Source of the DNA: Whalleya microplaca
Taxonomy: Eukaryota > Ascomycota > Sordariomycetes > Xylariales > Xylariaceae
Direction: 5' to 3'
Assembly: GCA_022497155.1 (NCBI GenBank)
Contig: MU385753.1
Location: 1-64,000, forward strand
Length of the DNA stretch: 64,000 nt
The notes beneath the pieces are model-generated. The model was not told where the DNA came from. It searched no databases and saw only the letters and a program-made list of their open reading frames with translations. This document shows positions 43,266-55,900 of this stretch, one piece after another (position 1 is the first letter of the stretch; each line of letters opens with the position of its first letter). Position numbers and translations under genes: made by a program.

Positions 43266-46200
43266 CTTCCCCCTCTATTTCTGGTAGGGTTGAATCATCT
43301 AAGCGGCTAAAGATACTGTTAGGAAACCCCCCTTAAAATCTACCGCGCAAGTACACCAGAATAAATCAATTAGCTGGCACTGACCTTGAAACTGTGATTT
43401 ATCGCTCTTTGACTGCAACTGTTACACCCGAGTTCCCTGGGCTGTTGATAATGATGCATAGACGGGGACCTGTGAAGTGACGAACCCTACCGCCGAAACA
43501 ATCATACTTACAACGAGTGATCCTGCAATGATCGCAATCGAGCTATACTAAGAACATCAGTCACATATGATAGACGGTATCTCATTGTTTCCCCTTGACA
43601 GTGTGATCAAAGGGCTACACTCCATAGTTTCTTTCCGCCGAAAAAAGTAGCTCGCGTACCTGTGTTGCCGAATCTTCTGGCTATTTCATAAAACTGACAG
43701 TCGTTAAAGATTGAGAGCATTCATGGGCCAGATACATTGTGCGTTAGATTATACGGCATTGAGCATGAAGTTGGCATACGTCTGACAACAATGCTGAGAC
43801 CCATGTTCAATCCAACGCGTGCAGGAAGAGTGCGAGGATAGAGGAATTGAATAGGCTCACAACCGCAAGTAAAGTGACAGCTTGACGATTTTCCAAGCAT
43901 ATGATCCGCTCTCATTCAGGTCTGTCGGTTACCGAGACACTGAAATAGGTATCCCACTCTACGTCGGGGTGTCAAGAGAGCTAGGGGGCTTGCCAGCTTA
44001 AAACTGTTAACATGTGTCTGACCAGAATGCTATAATGAACCAGCGCTTTAGAAAGTGGCTCATATAAAGTTGGTAGTAGGAGTTGAGGGCAGTAGACTAA
44101 GTGGTTGATACTAACCTTGGCGCTCTTGTGTTGGTCACAAAATACAAACGTGCATATATATTCTTCAAAGTAATATCGGCTAAATTCATATGGATTACCG
44201 TATCAAGGATTGAGCTGAAATTCCTATCTATATATACACTTTTATGCTTGTTATATCGAGATGTAATAGGCCAGTCATTGACAAATCAGCACCGTGCCAC
44301 TTACATGTATTTAACTGAAGTAAACTGCAAATTGTGAGCTGTATGCTGTAATGAAATGCCCAGTAACATGGATCGTTCTTCCTTTGAATCGTTGCCGCAA
44401 GGCTCGCTAGTTTCTGGTGCAAATAAGCTTAAACCATCCCCAATAAGCTGGCAACCGCCTTTTCTCGCGGCTATCCTACCAGAGCGACCCGAGCGACTAG
44501 GACGACAAGGACAAGGTAGTATATTAATGTATTTTCAGGGTGACGTGTAAATAAGCTTTGATCTTGTACGCAGATCGACGATGTGCGACAAGGCTTCAGG
44601 TTTATCAAAGATCGAGATGCCTGACGGATGCAGACGCCGTGGAAAATTCGACCCGATGGCGGACGATGCTTCCGATACCTTCGCCTTCATCCATGGAGCT
44701 GGGTTGGGGTACCCGTACACGAACCAGACTGCCGGATCTGGCGCAGCACCATAGCCTTACGGTAATACGCATGTAAGTCATGTTTCAAACCTGTACGGAA
44801 TAAACCGTCTCTCCCAGGGTCCCCTATTTGCATCGCCGACCGTCAGCTGGGCTGTCGAAGCACACCAAGCAGATAGCGTCCCATCAAGACCTCATCTGAC
44901 AGCCTGACCTCAGCATCTCGACAGAAAGCATGCGAAAGAGCTACTACGACCTAGGCACGACCGCATCAGTTTCTGTCACTGCTATTTTAGGAAGCTACAC
45001 AAGTATCGTTCTTAACCTGTAACTTAAGGAGAAGACCCTGCATCTTTTCAATTTAATGCTGACCACCAAGGTGCTAGAATCTAGAATATAAGATGGCTTG
45101 GTTTCAGGTGATGCACGACAGAAAAAGATCTACCAAACCATGTGGCTTTGTGGCGATGCACTCATACTAACACCTGCTTATTTCAGATCGCTGCCTAGTT
45201 GTTGGTACAGCATTCTAATCCTATGTTGGGTGTCATTGTACGCTTAGTCTACAGCGTAGAAGTGGCATCAGTGTCCGCAGCTCAAACAGACCTCGTCCAA
45301 GGGGAAGCAAAGGAGAAGGGGAAAGATTGAATCGCCGCCAGTAGATTTTGTCGTTATCCCCATACATCATTGAACTGTATGTTAGCATATCAGTCTGATT
45401 GATCGTTAGAAGATGTTAAGGGTGTGTTGACTAGGCACAATTCCGGAGACTCGTGATATTTCTGGTATAACACACGCCTACCAAATTACGCAGGAATCCT
45501 GCAGAGAAACAAGCCCAGCGACACAACAATTCTGGCTGTATCAAACCCCTTCGTATTTTATTTTTGATGATAATCTTACCTACGATGCATGTAGGATATG
45601 GTAGGAGAAGTTTGCCAACCAAGAAGGTCAGTGGCAATGGCCTTTGATGATCCAACCTATTCTCGTGCATTTTCCGAAATCTCCTCGTAAGAAATCGATG
45701 ATGTGTGACGGAGGCCGGGAAGGATTCGTGGAGTTGCCACTACCAGTCTCAGACCCCAAAGCTGAACTAGAGTCTGATCAAAGTTGACGAGAATAGCAAT
45801 TCGAGCTGTGTAACGCTCTAGAGTAAAACAGTACTAAGATAATTATTCAATGATCTTTCGAGTAGTTTGAAGTTGATATCTCTATGTCTTTTTATATCCT
45901 CCTCTGTCTATAGGCCGATAGCTAGGATCAAGCCTGCGACTTAGAATCGTAGAGCATAGTGTGCTGTAGGTAAGCGATGGTGATTGAGCTACCTAGATAG
46001 AGCATTATGTACGCGACGCTTGCCAATATGAAGCTATCGGTACCTACGCATTAGATGTATCTAGCCTGCTAGCGCGGCTGATAGCCACCCCTGTTGCGAT
46101 TGAGAGTGGTATTGTTTCCCTTTTGAGCGTTGCGTTAAGCTGATCTAGTAGCACGAGAGTCAAGCCTTGATATCCCCCACAAGCCCCATCGGGAGGAACC

Positions 46201-48703
46201 ACTTACAACAAACCATGCCATTATCAGCCATTGTCCCAGAACACGGCCGAGTAATGAAGACCTAGTATGAAGATCTTTCTTTAGAGCATCAAAGCCTCCC
46301 CAGACTCAAGGTGCGGTGGGGACATTGACTACCGTGCCTGAAAAGCTCTTGTAGGGCATCGACGGCATTCGGAAGATCACCATGCTTGAGCCACCCTGCC
46401 AGCCCTGCTAGGACACGTGGGTACTGCATACACACACACATATACATACATGTAGTAGGTAGATTCACCGATTCCAGCCCTCGGTTTACTCTAATAATCC
46501 CAATGTTGCATCAGGAGGGATCATGGGTTCGGATAAGAGCTTTCAGCTCAGGGCCCTGACAATCGAACACAACCTCTTGGCAGTGGATTAAGTGGGCAAA
46601 TTTCTTCGGCCCCTCTGGGATATGTACATACATGGTTCGAGTGGAAAGGAAAAGGGGACTAATGTCAATGGCATTGTCCATGCACACTCGTGCTCGTGCT
46701 TATAGCCAAGCTAGCCTAAGCAGTTGGTTTTATGGAAGATCGCCAGATGGTAGTCGGTACTTTTGCGCACCTATGACTTCATCTACTAGAAGTTCTTTAA
46801 CATCAGCAATAGGCAATAGGTTGCGAGATTCAACAAGGGCTGCCCTGTAGGAAAAATTGGGTTATCTTGGGCGAGCTTTATCTTCATGAGCTATGTATGT
46901 ACAAGAGTGGGCGTTTCATGGACACCGTTTGTGGCGCAGCCGTCGAGGGCCGTTGCGAGTCCCTGGCTCTTCGGGGATCCTGCTAGAGAATGGCTGGCCG
47001 ACTGTGACGGTCTGCCTTGCAGGAGCGGCGATCGTTAGTGCATCGCCAACTCGCAACTCAAAACGAACGGAGCAGCAGTTGGCAGTCATTTCTTGGAATG
47101 CATCGTCTAAGACTAACAAGGAAACCCGAGGTTCAGGGAATGAACTTTTATACATAGCGACAGGGTGTGTAGACTCACAATCTCGCTTTAATTCGCAAGC
47201 AGCTCATCGGTCTCATGAAGCTATCATCATCACCGTGGACGATATCGCTCGTTAATAACTTGTGTGTTTTATTATCCATGACTGTTCTGTACAAGTAGTT
47301 ATTCTAGCGGGTTGGGTTCTTCTTGTTCTGTAGGTGGCTTCCAATCCCTGTCAGACGGCCTGATGCCACCTGATGCCGTTGCTGTCCCCTGCATGTCGTC
47401 GCCTCTTTGGCGTAAATAACCTCAACGGCTTTGGCAGCCTGGTTTTGTCGTTGTTATTTATTATACAATTACATAGATAGTATGATGAGATTGTCTGTGC
47501 TACTGCTGTATAAGGCCTCTGCCCTATCGTCCCACCCTAGAACCATGTAGACAGCCGCCCCTAGACTCTCTTCAGGCGCATCGCGCGACGCTATTCAGGA
47601 CTAAATACATAAATAAAACTCGACGGCGCTAGACTAAGACTAACAAACGCTGCAGCTCAAATATGACAACCATCTCTTCTTCTGTGTGTTGGGGTTGTTT
47701 AGTTCGCGGACTGGATCTCATTGTAATAAGTGCTCGAATTGCAAGGACTTGTGTACCTGTCTTAGCGATCCTTTCCCCTTGGTATCCGAGTAGCATGTTT
47801 CGCCAAATTTATCTCACTTGAGGTTACGTTGTTGTCTTGGACAATGACAGGCGGGACAGGGATGCTAGTCCGCCCTTCTGCAGCCCGGAGAGGAGGGTTT
47901 GCGAAGAAGAGTTACGGGTTTTGATCTACCGTGCAGCACAGTACGCATCTCGCTGTGCGACTAGCAGTGTGGATGTATGCATGTGTGTGTGTGTGTGTAC
48001 GCATGTACGCAGTAGCAGCTCTGGCCCTGGCCTAATAAGCTACCCCTGTTCAATTTCTGCCCACACAACCACGATATTAGTCACTCTCCTCATGGCTATT
48101 GATCAGGTCGACTATGTAAGTGTGGTAAATAGTCATGTACCTTTTCGTAAGTCCATGTACACCCGTTCTGGGGAACCGTTCACCCACCCTTGCGCTCCCA
48201 TATCCTTATTTGATGCCTATACTACCATCGGAACGAGATATGACCAACAGCCAGGAAGATGTATCCGCCTTACAGCCATCCATCGCACGCGCGGTACTAT
48301 GTATAAAATTTCCCCAAGTCTGCCTTGACGCATCGCGCTTGTACTATGTAAAGCTGGTGTCTGCCTCACTATGTTTATCCTTCCTGAAGTCGAACGGAGC
48401 GTTTCACTCTGTTCTCTTTAAGATTCCCGCTGTTACACCGACGCTCTCTGGCACCACGGTGTGAAATTCGAGATTCGTACCGGAGACATTCGTATATCTA
48501 TAGTCATCATCCCACTGCCTCAGCCTCTTGCTGTACCGGCACACACCAATCAAGCCTTAAAGTAGACCCAACCATAAGTCGCACAAGTCCCACGCACGCG
48601 CAGCTGCTGTTACTCCTCCGTTGGATCTCCTCGCATCTGACATTTGCCTTTTATATAACCAACGCCTATTATCTGTTGGAAGTCTGTCTGGTCAGCCCCC
48701 GTC
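43266..48703. other. Gene desert left of the second C2H2 gene
   Basis: No gene could be supported. Slightly GC-richer patches near 44.56-44.76, 46.3-46.6 and 46.9-47.2 kb contain short coding-like frames (see findings). The right end (about 47.8-48.7 kb) should hold the promoter and leader of the zinc-finger gene, is rich in C and T, and includes the GT dinucleotide repeat at 47982-47998. Confidence 0.5.
47982..47998. repeat. GT dinucleotide microsatellite
   Basis: Eight uninterrupted TG units about 700 bp upstream of the second C2H2 gene. Confidence 0.9.
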
Positions 48704-49989
48704 ATGGATCTCTCACCTCCATCCTTAACCAGGTCGCCGGTGTCTCCTTCGAATACAAATTGCTCCGGGAGCCCTCTTCTGGATCACTATCCCTCTCCAG
48801 ACCTCGTGGACCCTGTGTACAAGATCACCTCATTATACGAGCAGTCCTGCGCGGTAATGTCATCTAACATGGACTCCGAAAACTCGCTTCCGCCCCTAGA
48901 CGTGATGACTTCGGCCGAGTGGAGTGGGACTGCCGCGATACACTCTTCGTCAGTTTCAGGCGCACCAAACATCTTGTCGGCCGATTACGACCCATTCGCC
49001 AACTACGAGCCTAGCCTACACCATCCCTACAGTCATGAAATCTACGCGTCTCACCCAGGCCAACCGTCACTGCTTTCAAATGCGAATTCCGCTACGCCTC
49101 GCTCACCGGATCCCTCTTCAAGGCATTCCTTCACTTATCCTCAGAGTGTCTCACCAATACCACGTATCAAGATGGAAAGTGCTCCCGACTACTCTAGTGG
49201 TACAGAATTATCGCATTACCCTTCCCCCCGCTCTGCTCACGCCTTACCTGTTGAACCCCATAGCTACGGATCTACGGCCGGCAGCTCGGGCTATCTATCA
49301 GATGTGCCTTCAGGGACGTGGTCCAAATCCGAATATCCGCCATTGGAGTCGGATCAGTATTATCCTGGGCCCAGCAGTTCTGGAAACTCCCCCATTCTTC
49401 AGGACAGACGACGGCTCGGAGTGCCGCGAGCACAGCGGAGACAGCCCCGGAAGCTAACGACGAAGGAGGAGGCCAACTTTCAATGCGAAGTGAAGGGGTG
49501 TGGCAAGCTCTTCAGTAGGAGCTACAACTTCAAGGCGCATATGGAGACTCACGACGAGAAGAGGGAGTATCCTTTCCCCTGCACAGTGCCGGACTGCAAC
49601 AAGAAATTTGTACGGAAGACGGATCTCCAGAGACATAATCAAAGTGTGCACATGAAAGAGAAAAATCACAGATGCGATTATTGTGGGCGGATGTTTGCGC
49701 GGAAGGATACCCTGCGAAGGCAAGTTCGGTATTCCACTATGACTTGAAAGCAATATACTAACAAGCGGGTGACTATAGACATATGGAAGACGGCTGCTCT
49801 AAGCGCTTTGATATTGGCACTTTAGATCTGCGTTCTGAGGGCTACGATGCTTACGGCACCCCCTCCAGAACTCTTGGTAGCTCTTCAGGGCACCTGGCTG
49901 CACCTCCGGCACAGCTACCTCCTATGAATATATCCCAAGCCGGAAACAGCAACATATTGGCACCGATGCCTTCTTTCACGAAGAGGTAA
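48704..49989 (+). CDS. C2H2 zinc-finger transcription factor (unnamed)
   Basis: Probable nuclear DNA-binding regulator of 408 residues. Exon 1 is 48704-49719 and exon 2 is 49779-49989; together 1227 nt, in frame. Residues 1 to about 250 are Ser/Pro/Tyr-rich and look disordered. Fingers lie at about 259-345: FQCEVKGCGKLF...HMETH, FPCTVPDCNKKF...HNQSVH, and a third CDYCGRMFARKDTLRRHMEDGC that is C2HC rather than C2H2. A short tail with Pro/Ser follows. The 59-bp intron begins GCAAGT instead of GTAAGT and has a TACTAAC branch site and a TATAG end; it splits the arginine codon just before the last histidine. Read-through gives a stop after ten more codons, removing the third finger's HxxxxC end. 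I do not recognise the specific ortholog. Confidence 0.88.
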
Positions 49990-52900
49990 CTTGGACGAAG
50001 AGAAGGTTGCGGCGAAAAAGGCATGATGTACTATGGTATACCCGTATTTGCTTTATTATCGATTCACCTGTACACATACACGGGGCTTCTGGTTTGATTT
50101 TCGCAAAAGGAAGGGTATAAAATTTCGGCACGAGTGAATCTATTGTGTTGGACATCACATAGATCGAGGACAGGTTATTGTGTACAACTAGTCATTTGCA
50201 ATGCTCATCAAGCTGATAGGCACTCGGCGTCCAGGACGGTATCGGGCACGTGGCATGAAAATCTAAACAGGGGGAGCTTTACATTATTTTGGCCAACTAT
50301 TCTACATAGGCTCAGTGTGTATGTATGCAACTGTAGTTTCTTTCAGCTTTCGTTCGCCCCGTAGGGCAAACCAAACCTGTATAATGTATGAATATGCTTA
50401 ACCAGGGTTTAAGGGATCAGAGGCAACTTTCAGCGAGGATCCAGGGGTGCATAACAAGTGTAATCTGAGCAACAGGCCAGGCTTTCTTTTTTTTTGGATT
50501 GATACGTATTCCCTCTTCAGCTCAAATGACAAGCTGCCAAGCATTCAATATGAACTCATGCTATCTAAAACTCGAGCAGTATCATTGATACTAACAACAG
50601 CTTTGGTACCATCGGAAGGGGCCCGGTTGGACTTTGTGGATGAAGGCTTGGCCAACAATGGACCGGTACCTTTGCTAGTTACTTTAATGGACGGGTGTGG
50701 CGTTCTTCATGGAGATCTTGTTGGTTGGTTGGGATTCGAATAAAGCTTCGGCTCTTCTGCAGATCCCTTATTAGAACCAAAACCGAGTCCTCAGATAACA
50801 CTGAACCATATGCCGGACCGGTATTATCGATGCATGGAGACGAGAACCGCACGGTCCGTATAGGTTAAGCTGCAGCCCTGTCTACTTTATTCACTACCAA
50901 CACAGCCCAATCCTGATAAATGTTACTAGGCTGACATATGCCTGGGTGTCCGTCGAGCGGACTTGTAGGTATGTACGATGTAATCAATAGCCCCCATCAA
51001 GGATTGCTGTTTCAAGATTAGCAGCCCCCATGACAATAAGAGAGCCGTCATTTGACCAATGCTAACTGCGGAACATTACGACAGCCCCAATCGCCCAACA
51101 AATGGTGGTTCATCATACATCATAGGGCATGAGCTCACGTATTCTGCTCATATTTTAGAGATGCTCTCTAGTCTAGTCAATGAACACTACACAGTAGGGT
51201 GGAAGTCCGCCTTGTACCTACTGCGTGGTACCCGAAAAGGTTATCTGGTCCGAGTGATATGGCCCGACGTTATGGCTTTGGTACTAATTGGCTAGGATAG
51301 CCCACCAACCGGTCGCAATCTGCAGTAATTCATTCTGGGATAAAGTTATCATAGAGACCAGGAGTCACTTATTAAACACAAGAGCAGTGTATGCAAGTAC
51401 CCCTAAGATCATTTAAGTACCTTGCAAAATACACCCTTTACGGCTAGACCCTCTTGCAGGGAACACAGCAGCCCTGGTTTCGATAGCGCCAACAGACGCG
51501 GGGATTAACACGATTGGTTAGATTCTTGAAATGGTGCTCGCCAGTATTCTCATAGTACCCACGGATCGGTGCGATCCTAGGTCTTCATCGTCACCGTTGG
51601 TGGAACATCGATTTGTGAGATCCTCCTAACGTGTATACTAGACAGTGGTTGAAGGCCGAAGACAGAGACAAAACGGGCGAATTGTACGAAGAGCTGCCGA
51701 ATGGTTGGTATCACGACGTTGCGCGTAAGCTGACTGTTCAACTCGAGGCGTCTAAGAGTCTGTGCCCGTAAAGCCTCAGGTACGTCGCTAATAAGCGCGC
51801 TGAGTTGAGGCCGAAGAGATACATAGCATTCAACCACACACATACTATGTATGTAGTACAGTACATACGTACACACACACATGCATGTATCATAAGAACA
51901 CTGCAGGTGGAGTTAAGGCTGCGAGGATTTCACAATAACCTACCACAGACAAGACAGGGGTCTTCCAGCCATTTCCGTCATAGTGACTATCTGGGCCGGC
52001 GCGACACCCCGTTCGACGCTTTGCGGATCCGAGAAAGCCGCCATAATCGTGTTTCAACGAGTCACCAACAGGTAGAACTAGGATAGACTGTGTATTCGAT
52101 TATAAATCAGTAAATACAAGGTTCCTTCCACAGGTCTTACTGGCTCGACGAGCATTCCAGCATATTGGCAATTGGAATACTACTGCGGTAGTAGTAGTCC
52201 TAGCTGCCTAGCAGCGCAATAGCCAGAACATCACAGCTCGGCAGTGAACGTGCAATGTGCAACGGTTTGTGCCAATAAGAGGGGATCATGGTCAACAAGC
52301 TCTATGGTTATTGGTTTGCGAGCGCTTTACTAGATGCTAGAACAAGTCACTGCTACTGTATGTATGCGTATGTGTGTGTATGTTTGGGTGTATAAGGTAC
52401 AATGCATAGTGCATGCGTCCTGTGCCGCCGCCATTCGCCTGCCTGCCTCCGAAACCCAAGTTCCAAGCTGTCGTCACCAAAAGCCACATGGCAATGCGGG
52501 AGGAGGGAAGGATTAAGCCCTCGTATGAGGATAACCTACCCCGTCGACTCATAGTTCGGAGCGTACTTTGCGAAGTACTGATTTCTCTTCTTACTGGTTG
52601 TCCCAGACCGCAATCCGCTTACTGCGTATAGGAGTCGAGTGAGGTTTATTGTTATCACAGTACATACATACTACTACATAGGATACACATCACTCATCAG
52701 AGTACGGAATCTTTGCTAGACCCCAGACAGATTACGATCTCGGAATCCCGGCTAGCCTCGAAGTATGTAGCCCTACGAACCCACCAGGCACCGCCGCCAC
52801 GAGGCATGATTGATAGCTGGCGGCAACTGTAAGACAAAGAAGGTGCTTACTAGAAGCTGTCATCCAAAGTTGGAATAATTCGCGACTCATGTCATCCCCC

Positions 52901-55900
52901 TCCTTCGAACTCCCCTGACTCATTAGCATTTACAGGCCCAGATATGATAGACTAGTGCCAGGAGCTCAGCCTTACATGCTAACGGGCCCTGTTCCGTTGG
53001 AATTACCTACTACGTAGTACTATAGGTATTCGTAACCATTCGGTCCTCTTTTAATATTTCTTCAACGGGCCCATCATTCGACCGTTACATGGATTAATAT
53101 GTATCGCCCAGAGCTGCTTCAAACTACCACGACAACTGTGAACCAGGACTAGCGGTCAGCTTATCACGGCCGACTCTCATTGCCTTAAGCGCCGACCTGC
53201 ACACGCTAATTCGCTACCCGAGATCTTGAACTAGGCCCTGCAGCACGCCAACCACCAGTCATGTCGCTGTCTTCTGCGTGGAGACGACCTCCACATCTCC
53301 CTGTACCACCCAAGAAAGTCCGCAATGCTACTACTCTAGAAAGTCTTGCGGTGAACTTATTATTATTTTAGTAGAGCGAAAAGGCGGAAAACTGTTGCCC
53401 ATTGCCTCGAGTTCAGATTGTCCAAGATTGCAAACACATATCTTTCCGACAAGCATATATCATCTACACACCCATTTGCTTTCCTCTTGACAAGCTAAGT
53501 GGCTCGCACCCCGGTATTGTTTCCTGTTACGGCCTCTATGGTCTTTTGAAACGCTGCACTGGCGATTGTTGGGACTGCTTCGCAGCTGTGAATGCCTGTT
53601 CCAAAAGTACCATATACCCAGTTCTATAGTACCCTGGCTCCAGCAATCCAAGTATGTGGGCTGAATTATTTCGACATCGAATGGCTTGTTACTATGTATT
53701 CTACGAAGACTGATACTGTCCGTCCCGTTCCGCGGTGGGTTTGTCTCGCAACTTGCGCCAACGAGCACTGCTTGTTCTGTCTATTGAGTCGAAGATTTGC
53801 AAGGCGCGCTTCTGCAACTGTGGTAGGTATCAAGAGTATTATCAAATGTCACCTAACTAGCAATGGCGCGGCGCAGCCTCAGGAACATGTACGACCCCAT
53901 AACCATTCCGTGTCACCAATGATTTGCATATATAATTCTCCGCCGCATGAATTGAGCCACACTAAACATAGAAACGAGGCGATTCTTGTCAGACCTGAAC
54001 AGAATGAGGTGAGCCTTATTAGTAGTAACAACCATGATTCAAAGATTATTAATATGCCTCGTTGTGACGTAGAAGTTGCCATATACTATGATGGATGTGA
54101 CCCCGTGATACAAAATATATATACATAAATTGTTTATGTGCAACACAGGCCCCCAAACTCCGCAAGTATATGCTGGTACAGTCATAAATTGGCGGAGGCT
54201 GATATTGATGATTGGAGTCTGGCAAAGCAGGTAATGCTCTCTAAAGACCGTGTAAGCCACGGCAAGGCTTGCAACTATCATGAGCATATTCCGATATGTC
54301 GGCCAATTTCTTCCGTTAACAACCTGGCAACCGGGACAGAATCTAGCCGTTGATGATCTAATCGCTGATTCACATGATACCAGGCTCAAAAGTTCCCGTC
54401 CGCACAATTCGGACATAGAGGAGCTCCGATAGTCTGACCCATATAGCCCGGCGTTAAGGAGCCAAGAGTTCTTTAACCTTGCAGACTGTCTAATCGTGAC
54501 CTACATTGGAGGATTTGATAGCCTGCTCGGGTTTATCTCGCTCTGTCGGCTGTAACGATTCTACGTAAATCCGTTGATTGTGAATTGGAGAGGGCTTTTA
54601 TGACACGATTTCTATTCCCAGACAGGCCACCGAGGGACTGAAGCTATCGCGATATGCGGCGATATGACCATGCCAATCCGAAGTGATGAACGGGTTGACA
54701 AATACTGCATCAGGGACGCAGAAGACGTGCGTCAAGACTCGGATGAGGTTACGACCTTCTCGCACTCGCTAACTCAAGATGGTGTGTTAAGTAGGTAGCC
54801 GTGGTTAAGCGACAAGTACCCTTATCATCAACACCTAGCTTATAGATGTACTGATGAGTGGCCTGATGCGAAATGCTTGAACGCAAAGGATCAAGTCGTG
54901 CTTGCGTGCGTGACTCGAGACCGAGGCGGTTGGCTGAATTCGCATTAGGTATAAACCTGTCTCCACGAATGTTCAGGTATAGGCGGGTCCCTAATAAGCT
55001 CTCCCTTGCCTCCATCTTTTCAGCTCGTGGGTCTGAGACAGGGATATGCGCACGTTGCGTGCTGCGTCCTTGTTAATTACCCCGGCTCTGGGTCACATAT
55101 GCAACTTTATGCCAGGCAACCTTGATTCAGGAGTTACCCAATCATGGTTTCGCGCAGCTTGGCAATCCTAGCTCAACGATGTGGAGTTCTATCCGAGAGA
55201 GATACCTACGGGTCTCATCACTCGATTATGCCTCTCCCATCTCTAATCTATATCGGGCAGTCCATAGTTCTCGAAGGATGGATCGTTCTGTGTATGTATG
55301 TCTAAGGATGTACTGCGGAAATTATCTATGTAGTACCCACCGAGGAGGTCCATTTCGTCGAACTCGATCCTCAAAGAACCATCGAAAGAGGAAGATAAAT
55401 ATAGCAGCACCGTGCATCATGCGGGCAAATTAGCCTCTCTTCTTTAACCACCTTAGGTGATGACAATGTCCTCGTGGCCAGGGTGTCATGGAGAGATGCC
55501 GGATCTTCCATCGGATCGACTAGGTTCTGAGAGAATGATGCGCACCTCGCTTGTGCTAACTGGCAGGGCTGCATCTCGGCAATCCTAACCCTTGGACCTT
55601 AACGGCAGCTGGAATTTGGAATCGTCGTCGCTCATAAGTCGCTTCTAATACTTAAAGCCGAAACCGATATCTGAGAAAGGAAAACCGACAGCATCGTCCT
55701 AATGTCGGAAGATATGGAGATTACGCAAGCGACTTTCGCTCTCGCTTATGTCTCGTGTACGCTTCACGGGAGACATCAAGACCGTAGTCGTTGTCTTCTA
55801 TTTATTAGTGTAAAGATAAGCCTCTTTCATATCTCCCATCGATTGGTTTATTAGTCGTCACGAAGGATTGCATCCCTGAAACTAAGTGGCGAAGTTTCAA

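Noticed and set aside
44580..44753. Short frame with FAFIHGAGLGYPYT resembling the start of an alpha/beta hydrolase
   Set aside because: Only 58 codons, no nucleophile elbow or other hydrolase motif nearby, and an equally open frame runs on the opposite strand.
53592..54128. 178-codon plus-strand frame
   Set aside because: No recognisable domain, erratic composition, and other frames of over 100 codons overlap it; treated as chance.
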